Shown here: positions 55,070 to 63,837 of the stretch, piece after piece
Layout: each line of letters begins with the position of its first letter
Numbering within the stretch: the first letter of the stretch is position 1
NCBI RefSeq assembly: GCF_029369745.1
Contig: NZ_CP120210.1
Span: 62,001 to 126,000 of the forward strand
Direction: 5' to 3'
Length of the DNA: 64,000 bases
Source of the DNA: Amycolatopsis sp. QT-25
Lineage (GTDB): Bacteria; Actinomycetota; Actinomycetes; Mycobacteriales; Pseudonocardiaceae
Made by a program: the position numbers and the translations under genes
The notes under the pieces: generated by a model
The model's database searches: none
The model's input: only the letters and a program-made list of their open reading frames with translations
What the model was told of the DNA's origin: nothing

Positions 55070-56839
55070 CTACAGAGCGCTGCCGACCGCGGCCCACACC
55101 CGATGCGGGTCGAGGTCCATCGGCCGCGAGTCCGGATCCGGCCGCAGCCGCCGCAGCAGCACCTGCTGCACCAGCGTCGTCGGCCGGGCCGCCGCGGCCA
55201 CCCGCCGCCAGAACAGGTGATCCTCCAGGCCCTCGAACAGCACCTCGGTGTTCCACCCGCCGAATTCGTCGATCAGCGATCGCCGCACCAGGTAGCCGCT
55301 GCCCAGATACGGCAGCGTCCGCAGGCGCCGTTCCTCCGGCGGCAGCGCGCCGACCAGGCCGTCGACCGGGTCCGCGACCGGGCAGTGCACGATCTCCGCC
55401 CCTTCCGAAGCGGCCAGCAGGCGCTCCAGCAGGAATCCCGAAGCACGCATCCCGCCGTCGAGCACCAGCAGCCACGACGCCGTCGAACGCTCCAGCAGCG
55501 AGTTCCGGGTGAGTCCGCGGCCGAGCGGGGTGTCGTGCAGCAGGACGTCGTACGGGCGCGGACGCGGCCACGGGTGCACGCCGTCCTCGCCGACGAGCAC
55601 CTTCCGCGGCACCACACTGCCGGTGAGCAGGTCGTTCGCGAGTTCGTCCGGGTCGGCTTCACCGGTCCGGCGCACGATCAGCACGTCGACGTCGGCGGTG
55701 CCCGCCGGCGAAACCGCCGCGAGCTCCCACCGTCGTGTGGCGACCCGTCGCGCCCCTGCCGCGCGCTGCGCGATCCGCGCCGACAACGCCGTCCCGCGTG
55801 CCGAAGCCGGGCCGGCGGCGGACCGGTCGCCCGCGAACCGCGCGTCGAACGACGGGGTGTCGATCGCCAGGGGGTTCTCCGGGTTCCGCAGGCTCGTCGC
55901 CAGCGCACGAGCCGGGGCGATGTCCGCGGCCGGCGCCGAACCCAGCGAAGCCGCCAGGTCGATCAGCCGCCGCGCGGACGCCGTCATGTCGAGCGACTTC
56001 ACGAAACCGTAGGCGGCCGAACGCAGGTGCCGTTCCCGTTCCGGCTCGTCGGCGAGCGCGGCGGCGACCGAGCCCAGCGCCTCCGGCCGCGCGAGGACCA
56101 GGTGCTCACCGGGGACCAGCGGTTCGACGTCGACGGAGGTCTCGCTGACCACCACACAGCCGTTGGTCATCGCTTCGAGCGTGCGCACCCATTCCAGGGT
56201 CTGCTTCTGCTCGCGATGCAGGTTCAGCAGGAACCGCGACCGTGCGAGGTGCTCGAATTTCGCCTTGCCCGGCAGGAAGTCGACGCGGGCGGCGGTCATC
56301 GGCTCGTGCGGCGGGGTCAGCAGCCGCGTCCGCAGCGCGGCGAGGTCCCGCGCGTACGAGCCGAGCAGTACCGAACGCCGCCGCTCGGCCGTGCCGAGGT
56401 AGGTGACGTCGAGGTCGCGCGGGCTGTCGAGGTCTCCGCCCCACAGGTCCCACAGCGGGCTGTAGCCGAGCTGGAAATGCTCGACGGCGAGCCCGCGCCG
56501 CCGCAGTTCGGCGGTCGAATCGGTGTTGATGTCGACGGCGCCGCCCAGGATCGACAGCAGTTCGGCGTTGCGCTCGAAGGTCGCCGTCCCGGGATGCTCC
56601 ACGCAGAACCCGATGGTGCGCCGGCACTGCGCGGCGGACGGGAAGTCGGCGTCCGGGACGGTCACGAAGTACTCGTGGGGGACGACGACGTACACCGTGT
56701 CGTTCCCGGCCTGGGGATACTTGCCGATCGCGGTCCTCGCCTTGCCGCCCGCGGTGCGCACGGCGTCGGCGACCACCTCCAGCAGTTCCTCCATGAAGGC
56801 GGAACCGCCCTCGGCGGAGACGAAGCAGAGTTCGGTCAC
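55070..56839 (-). CDS. Two-part glycosyltransferase (CgeB-like N-terminus, GT2-like C-terminus)
   Basis: 589 aa. The N-terminal 310 residues resemble CgeB/YkvP-type glycosyltransferases, with FLLNLHREQKQTLEWVRTLEAMTNGCVVVSE near 205-235, where nucleotide-sugar is usually bound. The C-terminal half (about 375-589) looks GT2-like: VDVLIVRRTGEADPDELANDLL, WLLVLDGGMRA (at the usual Asp-x-Asp site the pattern is LDGG), and EFGGWNTEVLFEGLEDHLFWRRV, the acceptor-site ED. GTG 56839 overlaps the coiled-coil gene stop. It is last in the operon and followed by the hairpin. It probably adds two sugars or one sugar in a two-domain manner; the substrate is unknown. Confidence 0.78.
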   Translation of the reverse strand: MTELCFVSAEGGSAFMEELLEVVADAVRTAGGKARTAIGKYPQAGNDTVYVVVPHEYFVTVPDADFPSAAQCRRTIGFCVEHPGTATFERNAELLSILGGAVDINTDSTAELRRRGLAVEHFQLGYSPLWDLWGGDLDSPRDLDVTYLGTAERRRSVLLGSYARDLAALRTRLLTPPHEPMTAARVDFLPGKAKFEHLARSRFLLNLHREQKQTLEWVRTLEAMTNGCVVVSETSVDVEPLVPGEHLVLARPEALGSVAAALADEPERERHLRSAAYGFVKSLDMTASARRLIDLAASLGSAPAADIAPARALATSLRNPENPLAIDTPSFDARFAGDRSAAGPASARGTALSARIAQRAAGARRVATRRWELAAVSPAGTADVDVLIVRRTGEADPDELANDLLTGSVVPRKVLVGEDGVHPWPRPRPYDVLLHDTPLGRGLTRNSLLERSTASWLLVLDGGMRASGFLLERLLAASEGAEIVHCPVADPVDGLVGALPPEERRLRTLPYLGSGYLVRRSLIDEFGGWNTEVLFEGLEDHLFWRRVAAAARPTTLVQQVLLRRLRPDPDSRPMDLDPHRVWAAVGSAL

Positions 56840-57375
56840 GGCCGGTCCATCTTCTTCCGCACGACCCGCAGCGGCGCGGTGACCCGCCAGCTGACGGTGC
56901 GACGCGTGGCGTCGAGTTCCCTGGCCATCTCGGCGGCGAGGCGTTCGGCGTTGAGCAGACGCTGCCGGTCGGCCGACGGCTCGCCACCGGGCAGGACGTC
57001 CGCGTCGACGACGCCCGCCGACACCACGAGTTCGGCGTCGAGCAGGGCGAGCCGCAGCTTGTCCCGCTCCTCGCGGCAGGTCTTCAGCTCCGCGCGCAGC
57101 GAGTCACGCTGCTGGCGGGCGAGCAGGACCTCGGCCTCCAGCGCCTGCGACCGCGCCTTCGTGACATCGAGCTCCTGTTGCTGGGTGGCCAGCTTCTGGT
57201 TCACCTCGGCGGACTCGCCCTCGTCCGGCGCGGCGGAGGTGGCCGCACGCAGCTCGTGCTCGGTTTCGGCCAGCTTCGCCTTCAGCCGGTCCTGCTCGGC
57301 GGTGAAGACCTGCCGCTCGGCCCGGAGCCGGGTCAGCTCGGCCTGGACACGGCCGGGAATGTCGGTGTCAGACAT
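56836..57375 (-). CDS. Coiled-coil protein of the glycosyltransferase cluster
   Basis: 179 aa. Residues about 8-105 are a continuous heptad-rich coiled coil (RVQAELTRLRAERQVFTAEQ, then LARQQRDSLRAELKTCREER). The last 50 residues end in RRTVSWRVTAPLRVVRKKM, a basic amphipathic tail like those that tether glycan enzymes to the membrane. ATG 57375 overlaps the upstream GT4 gene by 8 bp. It may be a scaffold holding the transferases or a glycan chain-length ruler. No catalytic motif. Confidence 0.75.
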   Translation of the reverse strand: MSDTDIPGRVQAELTRLRAERQVFTAEQDRLKAKLAETEHELRAATSAAPDEGESAEVNQKLATQQQELDVTKARSQALEAEVLLARQQRDSLRAELKTCREERDKLRLALLDAELVVSAGVVDADVLPGGEPSADRQRLLNAERLAAEMARELDATRRTVSWRVTAPLRVVRKKMDRP

Positions 57376-59269
57376 GAACGCCCCCACTCAGTTCGGTCAG
57401 GATTTCGGAGTACTCGCGCGCGTAGCCTGCCGGGTCGAGCCACGGCAGCAGCTTCTCGTGCGCGGCCTTCGCCATCTCACGGCGGCGCGTGGCCGAAGTG
57501 CCGAGCGCGCGCAGCAGCGCCGCGGTCAGCGCGTCGACGTCGTTGGTCTCGAACAACCAGCCCGTTTCACCGTCGACGATCATTTCCCGCGCGCCGAACA
57601 CGTCGGTCGCCGCGACCGGGACACCACAGCAGACGGCTTCGAGGATCGACCGCGGCAGGGACTCGATGTCGGAGCTGTTCACGAAGATGTCCGCGGCCTG
57701 GAGCCAGCGCAGCGGATCCGGCTGGATCGGCACGAGGCCGACCGACTTCTCCAGTCCGGCGCGCTCGACCGATTCCTCCATCGCCAGTCCGTACGGCGAC
57801 GGGTGCAGGCCGACGATCGACAGCTTCGCCTCCGGATGGACCCGGTGGATCCGCTCCATCGCCGAGATCAGCGGCGCCTGTCCCTTGCGGGATTCCGCGA
57901 TACCGATGTTGACCAGCACGATGTCGTCGGGCGTGTAGCCGAGCATGGTGCGCGCTTGACGCCGCGTCTCCGACCGCGTCCGGCCACCGAACTTGTGCAT
58001 CGGCGTGCCGTAGCGGACCGTCCGGCACCGCTCCGGTTTGCTGTACGGAAGGAACATCTCACGCGTCGCGTCCGCGACGAACAGCAGCCTGTCGACCTCG
58101 GCGAGGGTGCTTTCCCAGCGCCGCCACACCGCGGCGGGCGGCTTCACCGGGCCCCAGTTCTGGTAGGCGAACGCGGGCAGCGAGAAGCTCTCGTGGATGA
58201 CCCACGCCGTCGGCATCCCGGCGCGTTTCGCCGCGTCCGCGCCGACGAAACCGCCGAGAGTGTTGACGAGCGCGACGCCCGCTCCGGAGCACTTCGCGAA
58301 GCGCGCCAGCTCGGCGACGTGACCTTCGTAGGCGGGCACCGTCTGGTTCCGGTAGTGCGTCGTGACGTGCACGGGGATGCCGAGTTCGTGGCAGTCCGCA
58401 CGCAGCGGGCCGTCGGTTTCACTGACCAGGCTGACCTGCCAGCCGTGATCGGTCACCATCCGGCTCAGCAGTTCCTGCAGCCACAACTGCCCGCCGCCGA
58501 CGCCGAGGCTGTGGGTGAACACCAGCACGTGCTTCGGGTCGGTCGGGATGTTCACCCGCGCCATCGCGCGGGCGGTGTCCCCGGCCAGCTCGTCGGCGAG
58601 TTCGGCGTCGTCCACGTCCGCGACGGGATTGCGAAGCGTGAAAGTGCGCTTCGCCGACACGACCTCGCCGACGCCTTCGGTGCGGTACCGGACGCGAAGC
58701 GACAGCGTCCGCTCTTCGCCGTACGGGAGATCGACAGGCACCCAGGCCTCGAAGCCGCTCACCGCGGCGTCGTCGAAGCCGGGGAATTCCTTCGGAACGT
58801 CCTTGCGCGGCAGGCGGGTGCGCGCGCTGACCGTGCCGCCGCCCTCGACCATGACCTCGATCAGGCTCGGCGCGCGGCCTTGCAGCAACGCCCAACCCGT
58901 CACGTAGACGACGTGCCCTTCGGTGACCTTGCCCTGCTTCGGTGCTTCGAGTTCGCCCAGCCACAACGGTTCTTCACCCGGCAGCGTTCCGACGTGGACG
59001 GTCGCCTGGTTCAGCACGCGCTCGTCCGGGCCGGTGACGACGATGTCCTGGGTGCCCGCGGGAACCCAGGACCCCGGGACCGCGCGCCAGCCGAAGGTGC
59101 CTTCGGGTGCGCCCGGGCACGGCTCGGGGAACAGATTCGCCTCGACGTCCGCGATGGTCACGGACATCTCACCGATCCGGCTGATCCCGGTCGTCCAGCC
59201 CCGGAGCTCGAACAGGTGCCCGACCGGCCGGTCCGGGGTCAGGACGCCGGCGGTGTGCAGGCTCGTCAT
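57368..59269 (-). CDS. GT4-family glycosyltransferase with N-terminal beta-rich domains
   Basis: 633 aa. The first 250 residues are beta-rich, non-catalytic (VVYVTGWALLQGRAPSLIEV and DLPYGEERTLSLRVRYRT), possibly carbohydrate-binding. The GT-B domain follows, with FTHSLGVGGGQLWLQELL (about 262), LVNIGIAESRKGQAPLI (about 450) and the EX7E-like EMIVDGETGWLFE region after SDIESLPRSILEAVCCGVPVAATD (about 530-555). ATG 59269 overlaps the methyltransferase stop by 4 bp. Likely a retaining transferase using a nucleotide-sugar, working on surface glycans. Confidence 0.82.
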   Translation of the reverse strand: MTSLHTAGVLTPDRPVGHLFELRGWTTGISRIGEMSVTIADVEANLFPEPCPGAPEGTFGWRAVPGSWVPAGTQDIVVTGPDERVLNQATVHVGTLPGEEPLWLGELEAPKQGKVTEGHVVYVTGWALLQGRAPSLIEVMVEGGGTVSARTRLPRKDVPKEFPGFDDAAVSGFEAWVPVDLPYGEERTLSLRVRYRTEGVGEVVSAKRTFTLRNPVADVDDAELADELAGDTARAMARVNIPTDPKHVLVFTHSLGVGGGQLWLQELLSRMVTDHGWQVSLVSETDGPLRADCHELGIPVHVTTHYRNQTVPAYEGHVAELARFAKCSGAGVALVNTLGGFVGADAAKRAGMPTAWVIHESFSLPAFAYQNWGPVKPPAAVWRRWESTLAEVDRLLFVADATREMFLPYSKPERCRTVRYGTPMHKFGGRTRSETRRQARTMLGYTPDDIVLVNIGIAESRKGQAPLISAMERIHRVHPEAKLSIVGLHPSPYGLAMEESVERAGLEKSVGLVPIQPDPLRWLQAADIFVNSSDIESLPRSILEAVCCGVPVAATDVFGAREMIVDGETGWLFETNDVDALTAALLRALGTSATRRREMAKAAHEKLLPWLDPAGYAREYSEILTELSGGVHV

Positions 59270-60609
59270 CGCTTCGCTACCTCGTCTTCGTTCGCCGCCA
59301 CACCGGCGCCGACCTTCGGTGAACGGTACTCGTGGACGGTTCTCGCCAGGCGCGATCGCCAGATTTCGGCGATCGCCACCCGCACCTCGTCCGTGCCGTG
59401 CACGGTGCCGCACGAGCCGGTCGTCGAAAAGGCGACCTCACGCGCCATCGCACTGTCCACAAAGGAGGGATGGAGTCCGATCAGCACGCCGAGCCAGCCC
59501 GCCAGGTCTCGCGTCGACCCGCCCTCCGCCGCCCCGGACCAGCCCGCGCCGGCGAGTTCGTCGGCCAGCACGAGCACCCCGCGTTCGATCACCTCGGACA
59601 CGCCGGCGTCCTCGTTCCGCCACTCGAGATCGATCGGCCGCAGCGTCTCGCCGTCGACAAGCACGTTGCGCGGCACCAGATCCCACAGTGCCTCGACCCC
59701 GCGCGCGGCCTCCGCGCGGACGAGATCCCGCCATCCGGCGAGCAGCTCCGCGACCCGTTCCGGCTCGTCGAGCAGGACTTCGACCATCGTCGGGGCGTCG
59801 TACACCTGGTCCGCGCACGGTCCGACCGAGATCCCGGCCACCGGCGGCGACGGGACCAGCGGTGTGCGGCGGACCTCGGCGCCCTCCCCGGAGCGCACGA
59901 CGTCGGCGCGCGTGCAGGCGAACGCGGCGCGTTCGGCGGTGTTGAAGTAGGTCGCGAGCCGATACGGGGGCCAGAGCGCGGCGGCACCGGGACCGCAGAG
60001 CAGGGCGAGTCCGTGGGCGGGACCACCGGCGATCGCCGCCGCCAGCCGGGGCAGCTCGGTGTCGATCTGCGTGCCGCGCACCGCGCGGGCGACTTCGTGA
60101 CCGGGGGAACAGAGCAGCTCACGCTGGACTTCGAGGCCCGCCGCCGCCAGCGTCTTGACGACACCGCGCGAAGCCGTGAGCACCACGACGGCGCCCGTCG
60201 GCGACAGCCGTTCGCGAACCGAGTCCAGCAGGCTTCGCGTGGCATACGGCTGCTGGACGACGACGAGGTCGTAGCCGTCCGCGGGCGGCCGGTCGTGCAC
60301 CGTCACGGTGCCGAGGTCACGGGTGCGGAACCGCACCGCGGCGGCGCGGACCGGGTCGGCCTCGACGGCGTGCACCGTCTGCGAGACCTCGCCCAGATAG
60401 CGTGTCAGCCCACCGAAACCGGCGCCGACCTCCAGCACCCGCGCCGCCTTCGGCACCACGAGCGCCCGGAGGACGTTCGCGGCGCCGTGGTCGAGCGGAA
60501 CACGCTCGGCGGCGTCCCGGCCGGCGAAGTGCAGCTCGTCGGAGAGCGAACCGGTGTCCTCGGCCAGGGAAAGCAGGGTCGTGAGCAGCCGTGCCGTCTC
60601 GGCGGTCAT
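59266..60609 (-). CDS. SAM-dependent methyltransferase with C-terminal extension
   Basis: 447 aa. Motif I is ARVLEVGAGFGGLTRYLGE (about residues 56-74), followed by VHAVEADPVRAAAV and YDLVVVQQP (motifs II and IV). The last 210 residues form a further domain with DLVPRNVLVDGETLRPIDLEWR, which resembles the catalytic loop and DxE of a kinase-like (APH/choline-kinase) fold. So it may be a methyltransferase/phosphotransferase fusion, as found in some O-antigen chain-terminating enzymes (WbdD); this is inference. It ends inside the GT4 start and follows the Gln/Pro-rich gene by 2 bp. Confidence 0.72.
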   Translation of the reverse strand: MTAETARLLTTLLSLAEDTGSLSDELHFAGRDAAERVPLDHGAANVLRALVVPKAARVLEVGAGFGGLTRYLGEVSQTVHAVEADPVRAAAVRFRTRDLGTVTVHDRPPADGYDLVVVQQPYATRSLLDSVRERLSPTGAVVVLTASRGVVKTLAAAGLEVQRELLCSPGHEVARAVRGTQIDTELPRLAAAIAGGPAHGLALLCGPGAAALWPPYRLATYFNTAERAAFACTRADVVRSGEGAEVRRTPLVPSPPVAGISVGPCADQVYDAPTMVEVLLDEPERVAELLAGWRDLVRAEAARGVEALWDLVPRNVLVDGETLRPIDLEWRNEDAGVSEVIERGVLVLADELAGAGWSGAAEGGSTRDLAGWLGVLIGLHPSFVDSAMAREVAFSTTGSCGTVHGTDEVRVAIAEIWRSRLARTVHEYRSPKVGAGVAANEDEVAKR

Positions 60610-60611
60610 GC

Positions 60612-61949
60612 TCAGCTGGTGACGGCGTAGTTTTCCAGCGTCTTCTTCACCGCACGCTGGTACGTGCCGCTCAACGCCTTCTCGCCCTCTTCCCCGCCGA
60701 GCGGGTTCTGCAGGATGTCGACGCGGACGATGTTGTTGCCGCTGATCCAGGTGCCGCGGTAGGTGCCCTTGTCGCCGTCGATCTTCTTCTGGAAGTTCAG
60801 CTTCGGTGGCATCCCTGGCAGCGGCTCGGTGATCTGCACGAACCCGTTGGTCGTCTGGTACTGGCGCAGCTGCTTGACCAGGTCACCGGCGGCACCGGGG
60901 CTGGTCAGCGGAATGACCGTGATCGAGATCTTCGCCGGCTGCGGCCCGGTCTCGTCCGGCTGCTTCTGCGAGCCCCGGTACGCGACCTGCTTGACCCCGG
61001 CGGCGATCACCAGATCCGCTTCGCCCTTCTCCAAGCCGGTGATCTCGGCGAGCTGGGCCACGGGGACGGCGCCGCTCTTCGAGTCCTCTTCGCCGGACTG
61101 CTCCGGGATCTTCTCGAACAGCAGCTCTTCGGGTGTCTTCGGCTTGGACGAAGACGGCGGGGCGGGCTGCGGCTGGGACGACTGCGGCGCGGCCGTCGGA
61201 TCCGGCGGGGTGTCACCGCCACCGGAAAAGGCGAAGTAGCCGCCGACACTCAGACCGGCGAGCACCAGGACGGCCACGATCGCGATGATGGCGATCTTGC
61301 CGCCTTTGCCCTTGGGCTTGTCTTCGAACAGCTCCGGGCCCTGCTTGACCCACTCCGTGCTGCCGACCGGCGAGATCGGCGGGAAGTCCGAGCCACCCCA
61401 CGGCGGGCTGGCGTCGCTGTCGGTCCAGCCCTGCTGCTGCGGCTGTTGCTGCTGGTAACCGTGTTGCTGTTGCTGCTGCGGGAAACCGCCCGCGGGAGAC
61501 GCATGACCCTGCTGGGGGAAACCACCGGCCGGGGACGCATGACCCTGCTGCGGGAAACCGCCCGGCGGCGACGCCACCGGCGGCACGACCTGGGTGCGGT
61601 TCGGATCGGCCTGCTGTTGCTGCTGCCAGTTCGGGACGACCTGGGTGCGTTCGCCCTCGCCGCCGTTCTGCTGCGGCGGCTGCTGCACCGGCGCGATGAT
61701 CTGCGTCGAGTCGGCGCTGGACTGGCCGGTCGGCTGCGGCACCTGCTGCTGGGGCGGAGCGGGCGGCTGCTGCTGGAACGGCTGCTGCGGCTGCTGGCCG
61801 GGCTGCTGGACCTGCTGCTGCGCGGGGTCGCCGTACGCGACCGCCGAGGACAGCACCTGGTCACGGCGGAGCCGGTAATCGTCGGCGGAGAGCCGTCCAG
61901 ATGCGAGTTCTTCGTCCAGATTGCGCAGCTCTTCCTGCCAGGACACCAC
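60612..61949 (-). CDS. Gln/Pro-rich single-span membrane protein (copy A)
   Basis: 445 aa. A short helical N-terminal motif (WQEELRNLDEELASGRLS) resembles the SHOCT-type oligomerisation segment. Residues 40-205 are a Pro/Gln/Gly-rich low-complexity cytoplasmic region with the repeated unit ASPAGGFPQQGH (three nearly exact copies about residues 127-157). A membrane helix (IAIIAIVAVLVLAGLSVGGYFAFSG, about 220-245, given in shortened form) and an outer domain follow. GTG 61949 or 61946 could start it (SD AAGGGGG). Just ahead of the methyltransferase gene, so it is part of the glycan operon. Related to the next gene upstream. Confidence 0.75.
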   Translation of the reverse strand: MVSWQEELRNLDEELASGRLSADDYRLRRDQVLSSAVAYGDPAQQQVQQPGQQPQQPFQQQPPAPPQQQVPQPTGQSSADSTQIIAPVQQPPQQNGGEGERTQVVPNWQQQQQADPNRTQVVPPVASPPGGFPQQGHASPAGGFPQQGHASPAGGFPQQQQQHGYQQQQPQQQGWTDSDASPPWGGSDFPPISPVGSTEWVKQGPELFEDKPKGKGGKIAIIAIVAVLVLAGLSVGGYFAFSGGGDTPPDPTAAPQSSQPQPAPPSSSKPKTPEELLFEKIPEQSGEEDSKSGAVPVAQLAEITGLEKGEADLVIAAGVKQVAYRGSQKQPDETGPQPAKISITVIPLTSPGAAGDLVKQLRQYQTTNGFVQITEPLPGMPPKLNFQKKIDGDKGTYRGTWISGNNIVRVDILQNPLGGEEGEKALSGTYQRAVKKTLENYAVTS

Positions 61950-61970
61950 CGGCCCCCTTATCCGATTCCG

Positions 61971-61989
61971 CCGGGAGGAACGCTCCCGG
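61971..61989 (-). terminator. Hairpin between the two Gln/Pro-rich genes
   Basis: CCGGGAG / CTCCCGG around GAACG. Probably an attenuator or weak terminator inside the leftward unit; 62040-62091 has nothing else. Confidence 0.45.
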
Positions 61990-62091
61990 CCGTCGCGATA
62001 CCACCACTGCGGTGACCTCGCACATTCTGCACTGCCCGGACTGGCCGCGCCCCCGCGGGTCGAATCGTGATCTCCCCGCGACCCGTGCTTC

Positions 62092-63231
62092 TCAGCCCGC
62101 CGGGAGAACGGTGTCCAACGAGGTCAGCGTCTGCTCCAGCCGGGTGTCGAGCGCCTGCGGGTCGCCACCGAGCGGCTGCGAGACCCACGCCGTCACGGCC
62201 ATCGTGCCGGAGACGTAACCGGTGCCGCTGAGCTGACCGTTCTGGTTCGCGCCGACGAGGGCGAGACGATCGCCGACGCGCTGCTCGCGCAGGCCCGCGT
62301 CGATCGAGTTCTCCCGGAAGTACTTCACGATCGCGGCCGCGTCCTTCGCGTCGTTCGCCGGGATCACCAGGACGAGGTAACTGTTCGTCCCCTCGTTCGA
62401 ACCCTTGTACGTGACGGAAGCGACGTCCTTCGAAGCGAGGTAGTCGCCCGCGGCCTTCGAGTAGAGGCTGAGCTCGACACCCTTCGCGACCGACATCGTC
62501 GAGTTGTCCTTCGACGGTGTCCCCGGCAGCGCGGGAAGCTGGTCCTCCAACGGTGTCTGGGCACTGTCGGGCCTGCCCGACGGCGTGAGGCCGGTCGGCG
62601 GCTGGGCGACGCTCGGCTGTTCGGCGACGTTCGAGGGCGGCGACGAGCCCAGCCACAGCGTGCCGCCGATGATCAGCGCCAGCACCACCAGCACACCGGC
62701 ACCGATGAACAGCCAGGTCGGCTTGCGTGCACCGACCACCGCGTAGTCCTCGGCCGGCGCTCGACGCGACGGACCGGCTTCGGGCGCCAGCGGCGGAAGC
62801 GGCCGGTTCAGCTCGCGGGTCGACGGCGGGTTCCCGGCGGGCGGCGGGCTGGCTCGCAGGTAGACCGTCGGATTGATGTCGGCGGGCGAGGGGGCGGTGG
62901 TCTTGTGGTCCGCGATCCGCGGAATGGCCGCCTTCTTCTCCGGCTGCTCGACGGGCGTGTGCACCGGCTGGGTCTGCCGATAGGGCTGGTGTTGCTGATC
63001 CGGCTGGCGCTGCTGGACGGCGACGGCGGGCGACTCGACCGGCCGCGCGGCGGGATTGGTGCTGTGCCACGTCCCGCCCGGCCGCCGCAGCGGCGAGGGG
63101 ACCGGGGACGGCATCGTCCCGCCGGAGGCCTCCGCCAGGAGTTCGTCCCGCTTACGGCGGTGTTCGGCGTGCCCGATACGACCCGCGGCCAGCTCGACGT
63201 CCAGCTGTCGAAGCTCGTCTTGCCAGCTCAT
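62092..63231 (-). CDS. Gln/Pro-rich single-span membrane protein (copy B)
   Basis: 379 aa. Shares with copy A the N-terminal motif SWQDELRQLDVELAAGRIG, a Pro/Gln-rich cytoplasmic part (about 60-160), one membrane helix (PTWLFIGAGVLVVLALIIGG, about 170-190) and an outer C-terminal domain of similar size, so the two are paralogues. ATG 63231 begins the leftward cluster. Outer-domain segments YLVLVIPANDAKDAAAIVKY and RVGDRLALVGANQ suggest a soluble globular fold. Function unknown; possibly a sensor or anchor at the cell envelope. Confidence 0.75.
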   Translation of the reverse strand: MSWQDELRQLDVELAAGRIGHAEHRRKRDELLAEASGGTMPSPVPSPLRRPGGTWHSTNPAARPVESPAVAVQQRQPDQQHQPYRQTQPVHTPVEQPEKKAAIPRIADHKTTAPSPADINPTVYLRASPPPAGNPPSTRELNRPLPPLAPEAGPSRRAPAEDYAVVGARKPTWLFIGAGVLVVLALIIGGTLWLGSSPPSNVAEQPSVAQPPTGLTPSGRPDSAQTPLEDQLPALPGTPSKDNSTMSVAKGVELSLYSKAAGDYLASKDVASVTYKGSNEGTNSYLVLVIPANDAKDAAAIVKYFRENSIDAGLREQRVGDRLALVGANQNGQLSGTGYVSGTMAVTAWVSQPLGGDPQALDTRLEQTLTSLDTVLPAG

Positions 63232-63262
63232 TTAGCCCCCTGCCGCCGGGTGTGGGCAGCCA

Positions 63263-63523
63263 GTGTTGCATGCACCCTTATGGGTGGTTGATGTGGTCTT
63301 TCCTCATTCTTACGTCCCCGCACGACCTGGTCCAGCACCGATCTTGCCGCTTCGGACGGCGGGTTGCTCGAATGTGGCGGCGCACTTCGCGACAGTGGCC
63401 TTCTACGTGGATCTGCTCGCGGAGCAAGGCCCGCTGTCGGGTGAGCCGTACACGCGACAGCTCGACGGCAAGCTGCGGGAGCTGCGGTTCCAACCGGACG
63501 GGGACGCCGTGCGGATCACCTAG
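63263..63523 (+). pseudogene. Remnant of a HigB/RelE-type toxin gene
   Basis: Residues at the start (WVVDVVFPH) and from AFYVDLLAEQGPLSG through YTRQLDGKLRELRF and DGDAVRIT match the DUF891/Gp49-like RelE-superfamily toxins. The codon after RIT is TAG (63521-63523), where family members have Tyr, and WIASGKR then follows in the same frame, so a nonsense change has cut the gene. After about seven more residues homology ends, so a deletion has also removed the C-terminus. The middle part (about residues 15-40) is also degenerate. No functional toxin is likely. Confidence 0.7.
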
Positions 63524-63768
63524 TGGATCGCGTCCGGCAAGCGTCCGCAAAGCTGGCTTACGACCTGGGCAGGACCGTGCGTGAAATGCCCGAAGCACGT
63601 GGCTGGTCCCCAACGAGGCTCGCCGCCGAGGCAGGTATGACGCAGTCCGCCGTCGCGCGGTTCGAGGCAGGAGGAACGGTTCCGACCATTCCGGTATCGG
63701 AACGGCTGGCGCATGTTCTCGAAGCCGATCCAGACGTTCGCATCACTGCGCGTCTTTCCACGGTGTGA
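63523..63768 (+). CDS. XRE-type antitoxin-like protein (partner of the broken toxin)
   Basis: 81 aa. HTH segments VREMPEARGWSPTRLAAEAG and MTQSAVARFEAGGTVPT (about residues 19-53) and LERLAHVL-like C-terminal helix. It lacks about 10-15 N-terminal residues of full-length HigA-type antitoxins, in keeping with a deletion that joined the toxin and antitoxin genes. The GTG start overlaps the toxin's TAG. It may still repress its own promoter, but with no toxin it has lost its main role. Confidence 0.65.
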   Translation: MDRVRQASAKLAYDLGRTVREMPEARGWSPTRLAAEAGMTQSAVARFEAGGTVPTIPVSERLAHVLEADPDVRITARLSTV

Positions 63769-63837
63769 TGCTCTTTCGGCTGCTCAGGCGCGGACGGCCG
63801 GTTCCGCCGGTACGGTGGCCGACGTGGGATGTGCCGG

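Noticed and set aside
55025..59950. A 1641-codon open frame on the + strand
   Set aside because: It lies antisense to four overlapping genes with clear domains, is rich in Arg/His/Pro/Gly as GC-rich shadow frames are, and begins in a hairpin.
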